Shown in pieces: positions 29,046-37,658 of a DNA stretch of 64,000 nucleotides. The translations under genes were made by a program, and so were the position numbers. The notes under the pieces are model-generated. The model was given only the letters and a program-made list of their open reading frames with translations, did no database searches and was not told the origin of the DNA. The stretch covers positions 434,001 to 498,000 of the forward strand of contig JARULB010000002.1 in the NCBI GenBank assembly GCA_029688905.1, read 5' to 3'. Source of the DNA: Balneolales bacterium ANBcel1 (GTDB taxonomy: Bacteria > Bacteroidota > Rhodothermia > Balneolales > Natronogracilivirgulaceae). Every line of letters begins with the position of its first letter. The stretch's first letter is position 1.

Positions 29046-29861
29046 ATGACGGAAAAAGAGTTTCATCGACGTTTCAGTTGGTTGTATCCCCATCTCGAGT
29101 ACGCGGGACGCAAGCTGCGACTGTATCAGAGAAACCGGGGTTACGGCATCCGGAGCAAGAAGGACGGTTCCAAAGTCACGGATGTGGATGAAGAAATGAG
29201 TGCGTTCTGGCTGGACCTGCTTCACCGATATTTTCCGGGCGAGGCGGTTGTCAGTGAGGAGGATTCCGACTCCCACCGTTACCCGCCCGATTCCGACCTT
29301 GTCTGGTTTGTGGATCCGCTGGACGGAACCAGCAAGTTTATCGATGGATCGCCCAACTACTTCATTCTGATCAGCATCTGCACCGGCGGCAAGGCGAGCT
29401 TCGGGGTGCTGTATCAGCCGGAGAGAAATATCGTTCTGTACGGAAACGCGATGACGAAAGCGCGCTTGTATTCATCCCGTGACGAGTACCGCGACATCCA
29501 CACTCCCCTGAGCTGGAAACATCGGAAGCCGCTGGTGGTCAAGGGTGCCCCGCCGGCCCTGCGCAACCGGATTGAAGAGATAACCCACCTGAGCGTGAAA
29601 CGGACCTCGGTCGCCTCCCACAACATCATCAGTCCACTGAGCGCCGTGAACACCGGATTTATCAGCTTCCGAAAAACGGCGTACTGGGACCTTGGCGCAC
29701 CGGCGGCAATCATGGAATCGGCCGGCTATAAAACCGGGGCCATCACCTACGGGGAACAGACCCGTTTCAACAACGGGCTGGTCTACTGCGACCGTTTCTA
29801 TTCCCTGCCTGCGGACACCCCCGATGAGGTCATTTCGTATATCACGACCGTCACCGCCTGA
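29046..29861 (+). CDS. Inositol monophosphatase family enzyme (CysQ/HisN-like)
   Basis: Li-sensitive phosphatase fold. ATG 29046 (MTEKEFHRRF) is preferred over the TTG at 29022, giving 271 residues. Metal-binding motifs are present: DGSKVTDVDEEMS, VVSEEDS (Glu pair), WFVDPLDGTSKFIDG (DPLDGT) and YWDLGAPAAIMESAGY (WD-x-A). Substrates in the family include inositol phosphate, 3'-phosphoadenosine 5'-phosphate and histidinol phosphate. The SKFIDGSPNYFILISI region fits CysQ best, but this is not decisive. It is divergent from the small membrane protein and convergent with an ABC exporter half. Confidence 0.88.
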   Translation: MTEKEFHRRFSWLYPHLEYAGRKLRLYQRNRGYGIRSKKDGSKVTDVDEEMSAFWLDLLHRYFPGEAVVSEEDSDSHRYPPDSDLVWFVDPLDGTSKFIDGSPNYFILISICTGGKASFGVLYQPERNIVLYGNAMTKARLYSSRDEYRDIHTPLSWKHRKPLVVKGAPPALRNRIEEITHLSVKRTSVASHNIISPLSAVNTGFISFRKTAYWDLGAPAAIMESAGYKTGAITYGEQTRFNNGLVYCDRFYSLPADTPDEVISYITTVTA

Positions 29862-29908
29862 ATCGGCAAAACTTTCCCGGCCAAACAGATACGCTCAGTC
29901 CCTGCCTG

Positions 29909-30012
29909 CCGGTTACTTCATGCCCGTCGCGAACTGCTGCGGTGACTGGTACAACCATCTTTCCGCGCTCATCCAGGTTCCAACCCGTTACTTGCTGCCC
30001 GTCACAAGCTGA
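29909..30012 (-). repeat. Diverged in-frame duplicate of an ABC gene 3' end
   Basis: The minus-strand end of the ABC gene (DQLVTGSK-stop, near 29988-30012) recurs 75 bp downstream (29909-29936) as QQFATGMK-stop in the same frame. 22 of 28 bases match around the stop; flanking similarity continues weakly, including TGAGCG. Confidence 0.55.
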
Positions 30013-31802
30013 TCCTTGTACTGCAATTCATACAGCCGCCGGTAGATACCATCGCTGTGCCCGATCAGCTCTTTATGCGTTCCGGACTCGCGAATACGCC
30101 CCTTGTGCATTACCAGGATTTTGTCGGCGTGCTGGATGGTGGAAAGCCGGTGGGCGATCACCAGGGATGTCCGGTCCTTCATCATGGTATCCAGAGCTTT
30201 TGACACCAGGAACTCGGTTTCCGAATCCACGTTGGAGGTAGCCTCGTCCAGAACCAGGATGGGCGGATCGTACACCAGTGCCCGCACGAAACAGATCAGC
30301 TGCCGCTGGCCCATCGACAGGCTTGCGCCGCGTTCCGATATCCGGTGCATATACCCTCCCGGCAGTTTCCGGATAAACCGATCGGCCTGAACCAGCTCCG
30401 CCGTCTTCTTCACAAGCTCCTGCGAGATGTTTTCATTTCCCATGGTGATGTTATCCATCACCGTACCGGCAAACAGAAGATTATCCTGGAGTACCAGTCC
30501 GTAGTATGAGCGCAGCTGGTGCTGACTCATCTCCCGGATATCAATACCGTCGATGGTGATTCTTCCGGTGCTCACTTCATAATAGCGCAACAGCAGGTTG
30601 ATGATTGTCGTTTTTCCGGCACCGGTCGCGCCGACAATGGCAACCACCTCTCCCGGCCTGATCTCAAAATCGGCATCCTTGAGCACATCGTTCTCCCCCG
30701 CGTTGTACCGGAAGGTGACATTCTCAAACCGTAAATGTCCCTGTTGTGTGGATGGAAGCTGCGGGTGTTCCGGATCGGGAATCCTGTTCTCGGTATCCAG
30801 CACTTCAAAAATTCGCTCCGAGGAGGCCAGCGCACTCTGGAGGGTGTTGAACTTCTCGGACAGGTCACGGATCGGAACAAAAAACTGCCGGACATACTGG
30901 ATGAACGCGAGCAGAATACCGAAGGTGACTTCTCCGGAGAGTGCCTGGGCGCCTCCGTACCAGATAACCAACGCCATGGCAAGCGAGGCGATGACCTCGA
31001 CCGCCGGCCAGAACAGCGCGAAATAGAAGATGGTTTTGATGTGGGCGTCGGCGTGCTTCCGGTTCAGTTTGCTGAAATTATCGGCCTCCCGTTTTTCACG
31101 GCCGAACAGCTGAACGATACTCATCCCGCTGATATGCTCCTGAATAAAAGAGTGCAGCCGGGCGATCTGGTCCCTGACATTCAGAAAGGCCACCCTCACC
31201 CGCGCCTTGAACCAGAAGGTGGCGTAGACCAAAATCGGAAGCACGCTGAGACTGACCAGCGACAGCTCCCAGCTCATCGACAACATGAAGATGATGATGA
31301 AGACAATGCGAAACAGGTCACCGATGATATTGACAACGCCGGACGAAAGCAGGTCGTTGAGCGCTTCAATATCGCTGGTGGTGCGGGTCATCAGTTTTCC
31401 GATCGGATTTTTATCGAAAAACTGGACATGCAGCCCCTGGATCTTTTCAAAAACCGCATTTCTCAATCGGTAGAGCGCCCCCTGACCGACCCAGCGCATC
31501 AGGTAGGTGTTGCCGATGAGTAGAATGGTTTCAAGGAGCAGAACGCCGAGAAACAGCAGCATCAGGCGACCCAGGCCGGGCACATCGCCTTGGGCGATGT
31601 AATCATCCACAGCAATCTGGGTGAGGTACGGGCGTAACGGACCCAGAAAGGCGACGGTCAGCGTCAACAGCAACGCCAGCAGAAGATACCCTTTATAGGG
31701 GGCCAGAAAGAAATAAAGCCGTCTGATCAGATAGCTGTCGACGGCTTTACCTTTTGAAGAGTTTTTGCTTCCGGTGCGTCCGTCAGAAGCGGTCGAAGTC
31801 AT
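29988..31802 (-). CDS. ABC exporter half with consensus catalytic site
   Basis: A type IV ABC exporter half-transporter, 604 residues: six membrane helices (about 25-320), then the nucleotide-binding domain. Walker A is VGATGAGKTTI and Walker B is PPILVLDEATSNVD with the catalytic Glu. The signature reads LSMGQRQL rather than LSGGQ. In heterodimeric exporters such as TM287/288 or BmrCD, the subunit with the intact Walker B Glu carries the altered signature, so this is likely the consensus-site partner of the gene at 33069-34952. It overlaps the rnz stop by 20 bp. Substrate unknown. Confidence 0.9.
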   Translation of the reverse strand: MTSTASDGRTGSKNSSKGKAVDSYLIRRLYFFLAPYKGYLLLALLLTLTVAFLGPLRPYLTQIAVDDYIAQGDVPGLGRLMLLFLGVLLLETILLIGNTYLMRWVGQGALYRLRNAVFEKIQGLHVQFFDKNPIGKLMTRTTSDIEALNDLLSSGVVNIIGDLFRIVFIIIFMLSMSWELSLVSLSVLPILVYATFWFKARVRVAFLNVRDQIARLHSFIQEHISGMSIVQLFGREKREADNFSKLNRKHADAHIKTIFYFALFWPAVEVIASLAMALVIWYGGAQALSGEVTFGILLAFIQYVRQFFVPIRDLSEKFNTLQSALASSERIFEVLDTENRIPDPEHPQLPSTQQGHLRFENVTFRYNAGENDVLKDADFEIRPGEVVAIVGATGAGKTTIINLLLRYYEVSTGRITIDGIDIREMSQHQLRSYYGLVLQDNLLFAGTVMDNITMGNENISQELVKKTAELVQADRFIRKLPGGYMHRISERGASLSMGQRQLICFVRALVYDPPILVLDEATSNVDSETEFLVSKALDTMMKDRTSLVIAHRLSTIQHADKILVMHKGRIRESGTHKELIGHSDGIYRRLYELQYKDQLVTGSK

Positions 31803-33009
31803 CGAATGGTGTTCGCGGTGTTATCGGTAGTGGTTTACTGGGGCGATGCGGACTCGGCTTCGACCTGTCGTCGTCACTTCTGCGATGAGGCTTGTGATAA
31901 CGGCCCGGTTGAGGCCTGTCGGAGTCGCCGCCCTTGTAGTAACGCGCATTCGTCGGCTTCCGTTTGAATCGCTTCTTCTTGTATCCGGCTTTTCGTTTGC
32001 CGGCGGGCTTGATGCTTCGTTTTGCTTTGGTTGCACTCTTTTCCTTGAGATCGATGATTTCAACCCTCGGACTGATAACCTCTTTCTCCTGTTCCGGATT
32101 GGTAAAGATCGGTCGCAGTTCATACGCCAGCCAGGTCTTTTCGAACACTCCGCGGGCCTCCTTGAGCAGCAGGAACTGGTTGGAATAGCGTGCAGAAAAA
32201 TGCCCGATCACCAGCCGGTCGACCCGGGCCGTTTTGGCCACAATCGCCGCATCCTGCGCGCTGGAATGTCCGGTATCCTCCGCCTTCTCCTTGAGCGGCT
32301 CACCGAAGGTAGCCTCATGGTAAAGAATGGTGGCATTCTCAGCCAGCCTCACCGCATTCTCGCAGAATTCGGTGTCGGTTACGTAGACGAAGCTTTCACC
32401 CGGCCTGGGATCTCCCACGATATCCGCAGAATGGACAACGGAGCCGTCCTCCAGGGTCACATCCTCTCCGGCCTTGAGCGCCTTGAAATGCGCATCCTCG
32501 GTTATGCCGGCTTCGGCAGCCTTAGCGGCATCCACCTTGCCGGGTTTGTCTTTTTCCTGAAGCCGGTAGCCGATACAGAATGTGGTGTGTTTCAGGGGAC
32601 GCGCCTCCACATAAAAATCGTCCCTCTCCAGCACCACTTCGTGCTCAAAATCACTTTTAAGTTCATTGAAGTGCACCTCGTATTCAATCTTTAGGCTGGT
32701 CGCCTTGAATACGGCATCGATCATCTTCTTCAAGCCGACGGGACCGATAATGGTCAACGGTTTTGCTCTTCGCTGCAACTGCAGGGTGCTCATGAGTCCG
32801 AAGAGTCCGAATATATGATCCCCGTCCATGTGTGAAATGAAAATAGTGTCCACTTTGGAACGCTTCACCCCGGCCTGAAGCAGGCGCATTTGAGCATTCT
32901 CCCCACAATCAAACAGATACACACTACCTTCTCTCCACAATGCAACCGATGGAAGGTGACGCACGGCGGTTGGTGTCGCCGATGAGACACCCAGTGGAAT
33001 TACTATCAT
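31783..33009 (-). CDS. rnz: Ribonuclease Z with altered metal motif and basic tail
   Basis: tRNA 3'-end endonuclease of the metallo-beta-lactamase fold. 408 residues against about 300-320 for usual short RNase Z. The core is recognisable: SSATPTAVRHLPSVAL, SVYLFDCGENAQMRLLQAGV, PLKHTTFCIGYRL, YVTDTEF, LYHEATF, GHSSAQDAA and GHFSARY. The metal motif is SHMDGDHIFGL (residues 59-69), where Asp62 replaces the second His of HxHxDH. After residue 324 an 84-residue Lys/Arg/Pro-rich tail extends. Start ATG 33009 follows GAGAGG. It lies between two ABC exporter halves and overlaps the downstream one. Confidence 0.93.
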   Translation of the reverse strand: MIVIPLGVSSATPTAVRHLPSVALWREGSVYLFDCGENAQMRLLQAGVKRSKVDTIFISHMDGDHIFGLFGLMSTLQLQRRAKPLTIIGPVGLKKMIDAVFKATSLKIEYEVHFNELKSDFEHEVVLERDDFYVEARPLKHTTFCIGYRLQEKDKPGKVDAAKAAEAGITEDAHFKALKAGEDVTLEDGSVVHSADIVGDPRPGESFVYVTDTEFCENAVRLAENATILYHEATFGEPLKEKAEDTGHSSAQDAAIVAKTARVDRLVIGHFSARYSNQFLLLKEARGVFEKTWLAYELRPIFTNPEQEKEVISPRVEIIDLKEKSATKAKRSIKPAGKRKAGYKKKRFKRKPTNARYYKGGDSDRPQPGRYHKPHRRSDDDRSKPSPHRPSKPLPITPRTPFDDFDRF

Positions 33010-33068
33010 GGTAACCTCTCTATATTAATTACGGGTGATTCGCTATCAGACGAATACACCCTGTTTGC

Positions 33069-34952
33069 TTAAATTTGTTCAAGTTCTTCTTCAATGAGTT
33101 GTTTGCGATACATATTTGCAAAATAGCCGTCCCTGGAGAGAAGCTCTTCATGGGAACCGGATTCCATCACCTGGCCGTCATCCAGAACATATATCGTATC
33201 AGCATATCTGAGTGATGACAAACGGTGGCAGGTGATAAACATTGTTATATGGGCGAAATCGGAGTCCAGATGAGATATAATCGCATCTTCCGTCTTCGTA
33301 TCTACAGCACTTAACGAATCATCAAGAACAAGGACCGGAGGTTTGCGTATTAGCGCTCTGGCAATGCTTGCGCGTTGCTTCTGCCCCCCCGAAAGCGTAA
33401 CTCCACGCTCTCCGAGTATAGTGTCGAATTTTTTCTCGAATTCCAAAATATTTTCGAGCACTTGTGCCTGCTCGGCTGCTTTCCAGACCTCGTCCCGGCT
33501 AGCATCTTCTTTTCCAAAGGCGATGTTATTACCGATGCTCTCTGAAAATAAAAATGTTTCCTGAGGAACAAAACCGATAATTGAGCGTAATTCCGATAAT
33601 TTCAATTTCCGGATATCGACCCCGTCTATGAGTATTTCGCCTTCATCGGGGTCATAAATTCTGGGAAGGAGTTTGAGCAGTGTGGACTTTCCCGCCCCTG
33701 TACGGCCGACGATACCCACTCGCTCTCCCGCCTTTATGGTCATGTTGATATTTTTGAGCGATGGTTCGGAGGCTCCGGGGTAGGTAAATGTCACATTCCG
33801 AAATACCATTTCCTTGCGGAATAACCCTTTGTTCTCAACCGCTCGTTGTGTATCGCCCGTGCCTGATGCCTGCTCCGCTGGTACAGAAACGGCATCTTTC
33901 CATGCCCCGGGAAGCGCCCTGTCTTCGGTTTCCCCTCTGCCGGTTTCGGCGGTGACATTCATGAGTTTCTGGATGCGGGTGTTGGATGCCGCCGAGCGCT
34001 GCAGCAGGTTGAGCGTATACCCAAGTGAGGCGACCGGCCAGGTCAGATAGGTGACATAGATGATGAACTCGGCGATGTTGCCCACACTCAGAGTCCCCTG
34101 CATCACCATCAGTCCCCCCTGCCAAACCACCAGGACGATAGAAAGGCCTATGAGCAACAGCAGCATCGGGTGAAAAAGCGACTCTACCAGATCCAGCCGA
34201 AGCTTCTTGCGCCGATAGCGCATGCTTTCACGCAGAAATCGATCCTTTTCGTACTCTTCGCGGTTATACGCCTTGATCAGGCGGATGCTGGAGTACACCT
34301 CCTGAATTTTACCGGCCATGAGGGCGTACTGCTGCTGGATTTCGTTGGATCTGCGGTTGATAAACCGGCTTACCCAATAGGCCATCGCCGCTAGAAACGG
34401 CAATGGCAGCAGCGCCCAGAGCGTCAGTTTCGGGTTGACCATCACCATGATGGCGATAATGATTCCAGCCCTGGAGAGGGTATTTACGGTGTACATGTAT
34501 GCCGGGCCAAAATACTCTCTGACCCGAACGATGTCCTCGGTGGCTCGGGTGTAGATGTCGCCGGATTTGTTACTGTCGAAAAAGGACTGCGGCAGCTTCT
34601 GGAGATGGCCGTACACATCGTTTCTAAGGTCGAACTCAATTTTTCGGGAAGTGACAATCAGCGTCTGGCGGGTGGCGAACAGCAGCAGCCCGTAGATCAG
34701 TACGGCGCCGACGAGGTACCCGGTGTTGGTGGCCAGCATCCAGCCGACCTCCTCCGAAAAAAGCGTGGCCCATACACTGTCGTACGGGATTTTCCTGGCT
34801 TCGGCGATCTGTTCGATCTCGTCCATCGTCCGACGGATGTAGATCGGAATCCAGATCAGGAAAAAGTTGGCCAGAATCAGGAGGAAGGACCCGAGCAGGA
34901 GGGTCCATCGATACTTGAAGAAAAAGTGGTTGAGTTTAAGGAGATCTTTCAC
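33069..34952 (-). CDS. ABC exporter half with degenerate catalytic site
   Basis: 627 residues, GTG start at 34952, 14 bp after the oxidoreductase stop. Six-helix membrane domain (FLLILANFFLIWIPIYIRRTM onward) and a nucleotide-binding domain with VGRTGAGKSTLLKLL (Walker A) and canonical LSGGQKQR. Walker B is PPVLVLDDSLSAVD, with Asp in place of the catalytic Glu. That is the mark of the degenerate-site subunit in heterodimeric exporters. About 35 residues rich in polar residues, starting ETEDRALPGAWKD, link the two domains. The likely partner is the gene at 29988-31802, separated by rnz. Confidence 0.92.
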   Translation of the reverse strand: MKDLLKLNHFFFKYRWTLLLGSFLLILANFFLIWIPIYIRRTMDEIEQIAEARKIPYDSVWATLFSEEVGWMLATNTGYLVGAVLIYGLLLFATRQTLIVTSRKIEFDLRNDVYGHLQKLPQSFFDSNKSGDIYTRATEDIVRVREYFGPAYMYTVNTLSRAGIIIAIMVMVNPKLTLWALLPLPFLAAMAYWVSRFINRRSNEIQQQYALMAGKIQEVYSSIRLIKAYNREEYEKDRFLRESMRYRRKKLRLDLVESLFHPMLLLLIGLSIVLVVWQGGLMVMQGTLSVGNIAEFIIYVTYLTWPVASLGYTLNLLQRSAASNTRIQKLMNVTAETGRGETEDRALPGAWKDAVSVPAEQASGTGDTQRAVENKGLFRKEMVFRNVTFTYPGASEPSLKNINMTIKAGERVGIVGRTGAGKSTLLKLLPRIYDPDEGEILIDGVDIRKLKLSELRSIIGFVPQETFLFSESIGNNIAFGKEDASRDEVWKAAEQAQVLENILEFEKKFDTILGERGVTLSGGQKQRASIARALIRKPPVLVLDDSLSAVDTKTEDAIISHLDSDFAHITMFITCHRLSSLRYADTIYVLDDGQVMESGSHEELLSRDGYFANMYRKQLIEEELEQI

Positions 34953-34966
34953 AGATCCGGTTTGTT

Positions 34967-36007
34967 TCAGGAGAATTTTTCGGCCCAGTGCTCACCGAGC
35001 CGCATACCTGAGAGATAGGCGGCCTCCATCGATGTGCCCTGGAAATAGTCACCGGTCAGTGCCAGGGGTGCCTGTTCGTCCTCCGACTCTATGAAAGGCA
35101 TATCCAGACTTTTTTTAGGGGAAACATAGCGCCAGAGATGTGAAGCGTATTTGCCGGGTCTTGCCGCCCAGTTACCGAGGATTTCTCCAAGGCTTTTGAG
35201 AATCTGCTGATCGATTCCAGCCGGGTCCTGCTTGTACTCGTCAATCCGCGATTTGGTGAACGCGTCGGTGGTATGTGCAACAAGCGTCAGCTCACCCGAT
35301 GTATCCCGCTTGCCGGCTTCATTGCAGATCCATGAAACGGCGGGGTGCTCGCAGACAATCGCCTTCCATTCGGGCAGATCGCGCCGGCCGTACTGCGCCA
35401 TGAATGAGAACGCCGAAGAGTAAGTGATATCGTCAAGCACCGTGATCATTGTGCGAAGATCCAGTTCATCCTGAGCCGTACTTACCAGACCGTATGCCTG
35501 GACTGCCGGTGTGGCAATGATAACAGCATCCGATTCAAAAACGTTTATTGTGGATGAGTTTATCATCCACGGACGTTTTTTAACGCCACTACCCCCGATG
35601 TATGTCAGGCCTCCGATTTTTTCACCGAGATAGAAATCCATCCACCTGCCAAGATATTTTCCAATGCTGTTCATGCCGGCGGGCGCCACATAGCGCATGA
35701 TCGGGTCTGTGCCCGGGGCCTCGGGAAGTAGGTTTCCCCCGGCAAAACTGGAGAATGTCTCGGTCCATTCACGTACAATCCCCTTCTGCTCAAGCTCACT
35801 GACAAACGCCCGAAAAGCCTCGCCTTCGGCAGACAAAAAAGGAGCGCCATGGTCCATGACCTGCACGGGATCTGCATTGCTTCGGCGGGTCGACATTCTT
35901 CCGCCCACTCCTCTGCTCTTCTCATATACGGTGATTTCATGTCCCGCTTTCGCAAGTATGCGTCCGGCTGTCAGGCCGGCAATCCCCGCACCAATGATTC
36001 CAATCTT
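34967..36007 (-). CDS. FAD-dependent oxidoreductase, renalase-like
   Basis: ATG 36007 (MKIGIIGAGIAGLTAGRIL) begins the Rossmann dinucleotide-binding motif; an upstream extension to 36049 has no family support. 346 residues. After the FAD motif come YEKSRGVGGRMSTRRSN and VMDHGAPFLSAEGEAF, typical of the renalase/amine-oxidase-like family, and a C-terminal FAD contact ALTGDYFQGTSMEAAYLSGMRLGEHW. Substrate in bacteria is not established; some family members oxidise isomeric forms of NAD(P)H. It starts the gene run leading to the ABC halves and rnz. Confidence 0.85.
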   Translation of the reverse strand, partial: KIGIIGAGIAGLTAGRILAKAGHEITVYEKSRGVGGRMSTRRSNADPVQVMDHGAPFLSAEGEAFRAFVSELEQKGIVREWTETFSSFAGGNLLPEAPGTDPIMRYVAPAGMNSIGKYLGRWMDFYLGEKIGGLTYIGGSGVKKRPWMINSSTINVFESDAVIIATPAVQAYGLVSTAQDELDLRTMITVLDDITYSSAFSFMAQYGRRDLPEWKAIVCEHPAVSWICNEAGKRDTSGELTLVAHTTDAFTKSRIDEYKQDPAGIDQQILKSLGEILGNWAARPGKYASHLWRYVSPKKSLDMPFIESEDEQAPLALTGDYFQGTSMEAAYLSGMRLGEHWAEKFS

Positions 36008-36497
36008 CATCTGTCTCCGATTTTGTAGTAACGCCCTGTCCTGCCCCATCTCTGTTTTACGATCCGATCAGCCGGCACAAAAAATGAAAACCGGGAACTG
36101 CCGGAAATATGTTGCCGCGCGGATTGAAAAAACGCAAATGCGCAGGATGAATCCGGGAGTTAAGCAGCTGTCAGCGACAGGAAAAACGGGCTCCGTTCAT
36201 GTTCGCCCTAAGATAAGCTGTGAAAAAACATCCGCCAAATGATTTAACGGCAGGCTTACTCTCAACACCGGGGCCGCACAACGACGCGCTGGAATTGCTG
36301 GTTACCCCAAAGCCCCGTTTCTCGGGGTACGAATCAAATCGCATACGGCCATGTTGAAGTCGCGAGCCGTCAGCCCGTTCGGCTGAAAAGTCCCGCCCCT
36401 GATTTCCCGCCATACCTTCATCTTCCGCATATCGACTTGCAACTATGTTGCATCATCTGTATATTTTAAATCCTCAATTTAATACCACAGTTCATAT
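36008..36497. other. 490-bp divergent intergenic region
   Basis: Between the oxidoreductase and fur-like genes. A minus-strand 80-codon frame (36171-36413) lacks any recognisable domain and is probably not a gene. The only clear signal is the 15-bp palindrome and promoter-like sequence at 36436-36467 near the right end. Confidence 0.5.
36436..36467 (+). promoter_or_regulatory. Palindrome overlapping the fur-like gene promoter
   Basis: TGCAACTATGTTGCA at 36438-36452 is a perfect 6-3-6 palindrome. CTTG (36436-36439) and TATATTTT (36460-36467) are spaced 20 nt, close to the Bacteroidota TTTG / TAnnTTTG promoter. The palindrome covers the upstream box, the position of a repressor operator. Autoregulation by the Fur-family product is the obvious hypothesis. 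Confidence 0.55.
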
Positions 36498-36935
36498 ATG
36501 CAACGAAACGACGAACCATACCGGCAGTTGTTACGGCAAAACGGATTGAAAGCAACTCCGGCCAGACTGAATGTGCTGAATATACTTGCCGAAAGCAACG
36601 TGGCCCTCTCCCACGGAGATATCACCACCCGGCTGGAGGGATTCGACATCGACAAAGTCACCCTCTACCGTACTCTTGACACATTTATCAAGTCCGGACT
36701 GGCGCACAAAGTGGCTACCGAAGACCGCAACTGGCTCTACGCTCTGCATCTGCACGAAGACGATCATATTCCGAAAGACGATCCCCACGCCCATTTTATT
36801 TGCGACGGATGCGACCGCATCTACTGCCTGCCTGTACAAGCGGCAGCGATAACACCGGAGATCAAAAATAGCGGCGGTTTTCTTATAAAAACGCAGGAAT
36901 ACCGGCTTCACGGAACATGTCCGGATTGTCTGTAA
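36498..36935 (+). CDS. Fur-family metal-responsive regulator (Zur-like candidate)
   Basis: 145 residues. The winged-helix N-terminus has LKATPARLNVLNILAESNVAL and DKVTLYRTLDTFIKSGLAHK; the dimerisation domain has HLHEDDHIPKDDPHAHFICDGC and ends HGTCPDCL. Two CxxC pairs form the structural zinc site. Fur, Zur and PerR cannot be separated by eye. The MerC-like neighbour with a His-rich tail hints at zinc. It lies 45 bp downstream of a 15-bp palindrome, probably its operator. Confidence 0.88.
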   Translation: MQRNDEPYRQLLRQNGLKATPARLNVLNILAESNVALSHGDITTRLEGFDIDKVTLYRTLDTFIKSGLAHKVATEDRNWLYALHLHEDDHIPKDDPHAHFICDGCDRIYCLPVQAAAITPEIKNSGGFLIKTQEYRLHGTCPDCL

Positions 36936-37008
36936 ACGTGTCCAACCCGGCACCGCCATATCTGACCTGCCGCAAACTGCCATCACTGCCGAAATCATCC
37001 ACACAAAC

Positions 37009-37503
37009 ATGACCTCCAAGCATCTCCATTCTACCGGAAAGATCACCCTTTTCGGAAAAATCAGTATTGCCCTATCCTCACTTTGTGTCGTGCACTGCAT
37101 GGCCACACCGTTTGTGCTCCTTTTTCTTCCCGCCATCTCCTCCTTTTTTTCGGAACAGCTTGAGCAGATTCTCGTATTGTCGGTGGTGCCGCTAAGTCTG
37201 CTCGGATTTGTGCCTACCTGGCTGCGCCACAAAAATTATCGCCTGATGGCCCTGTATCTTCTGAGTATCGGGCTTATTCTATTCAGCCAGTTTGTGCTTC
37301 ATGTACCGCACGGTGCCGCTGGTGGAGGCATCCACCTGCAGGCCTGGGCACGAATTGGCGTAACCTTTTCGGGGGCGCTGCTGCTGGCCTGGGTTGTGTT
37401 CCGCAACAACCGCCACACGCACTACTGCACGCATCCCCACCACCATCAGGACACCGCGCGGCCCCGACCCGATCCCACCAACGAAAACATAACTGCCGGA
37501 TAG
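37009..37503 (+). CDS. MerC domain membrane protein with His-rich tail
   Basis: 164 residues, four predicted membrane helices. Helix 1 carries LCVVHCMATP, the Cys pair of MerC-type proteins. The last helix (ARIGVTFSGALLLAWVVF) is followed by a tail with many His (HTHYCTHPHHHQD). MerC in mercury operons moves Hg(II), but the usual merA/merT partners are absent here. The pairing with a Fur-family regulator suggests zinc or another divalent metal. That is inference. Gap to the regulator: 73 bp. Confidence 0.8.
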   Translation: MTSKHLHSTGKITLFGKISIALSSLCVVHCMATPFVLLFLPAISSFFSEQLEQILVLSVVPLSLLGFVPTWLRHKNYRLMALYLLSIGLILFSQFVLHVPHGAAGGGIHLQAWARIGVTFSGALLLAWVVFRNNRHTHYCTHPHHHQDTARPRPDPTNENITAG

Positions 37504-37658
37504 CTTATTCCCGCCAAATCACATAACTTTCCGTCGGCAATGTTGGAAAGTAGGAGGGCACCTTTCGACAGTTTCAGGCGTTTTCTGTAATACTTTTCCC
37601 TTGTCGAAGCCGTATTACAACAGGTATCCCGAGCTGTTTATCATCAACCCGAAAAAAT

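Noticed and set aside
36171-36413. 80-codon minus-strand frame upstream of the fur-like gene
   Set aside because: Composition is low-information and no domain, signal or operon partner supports it.
37487-37528. Tail echo at the MerC-like gene (ACATAACT repeated)
   Set aside because: The 8-mer recurs at a 34-bp offset, out of frame, and without the stop; chance is a sufficient explanation.
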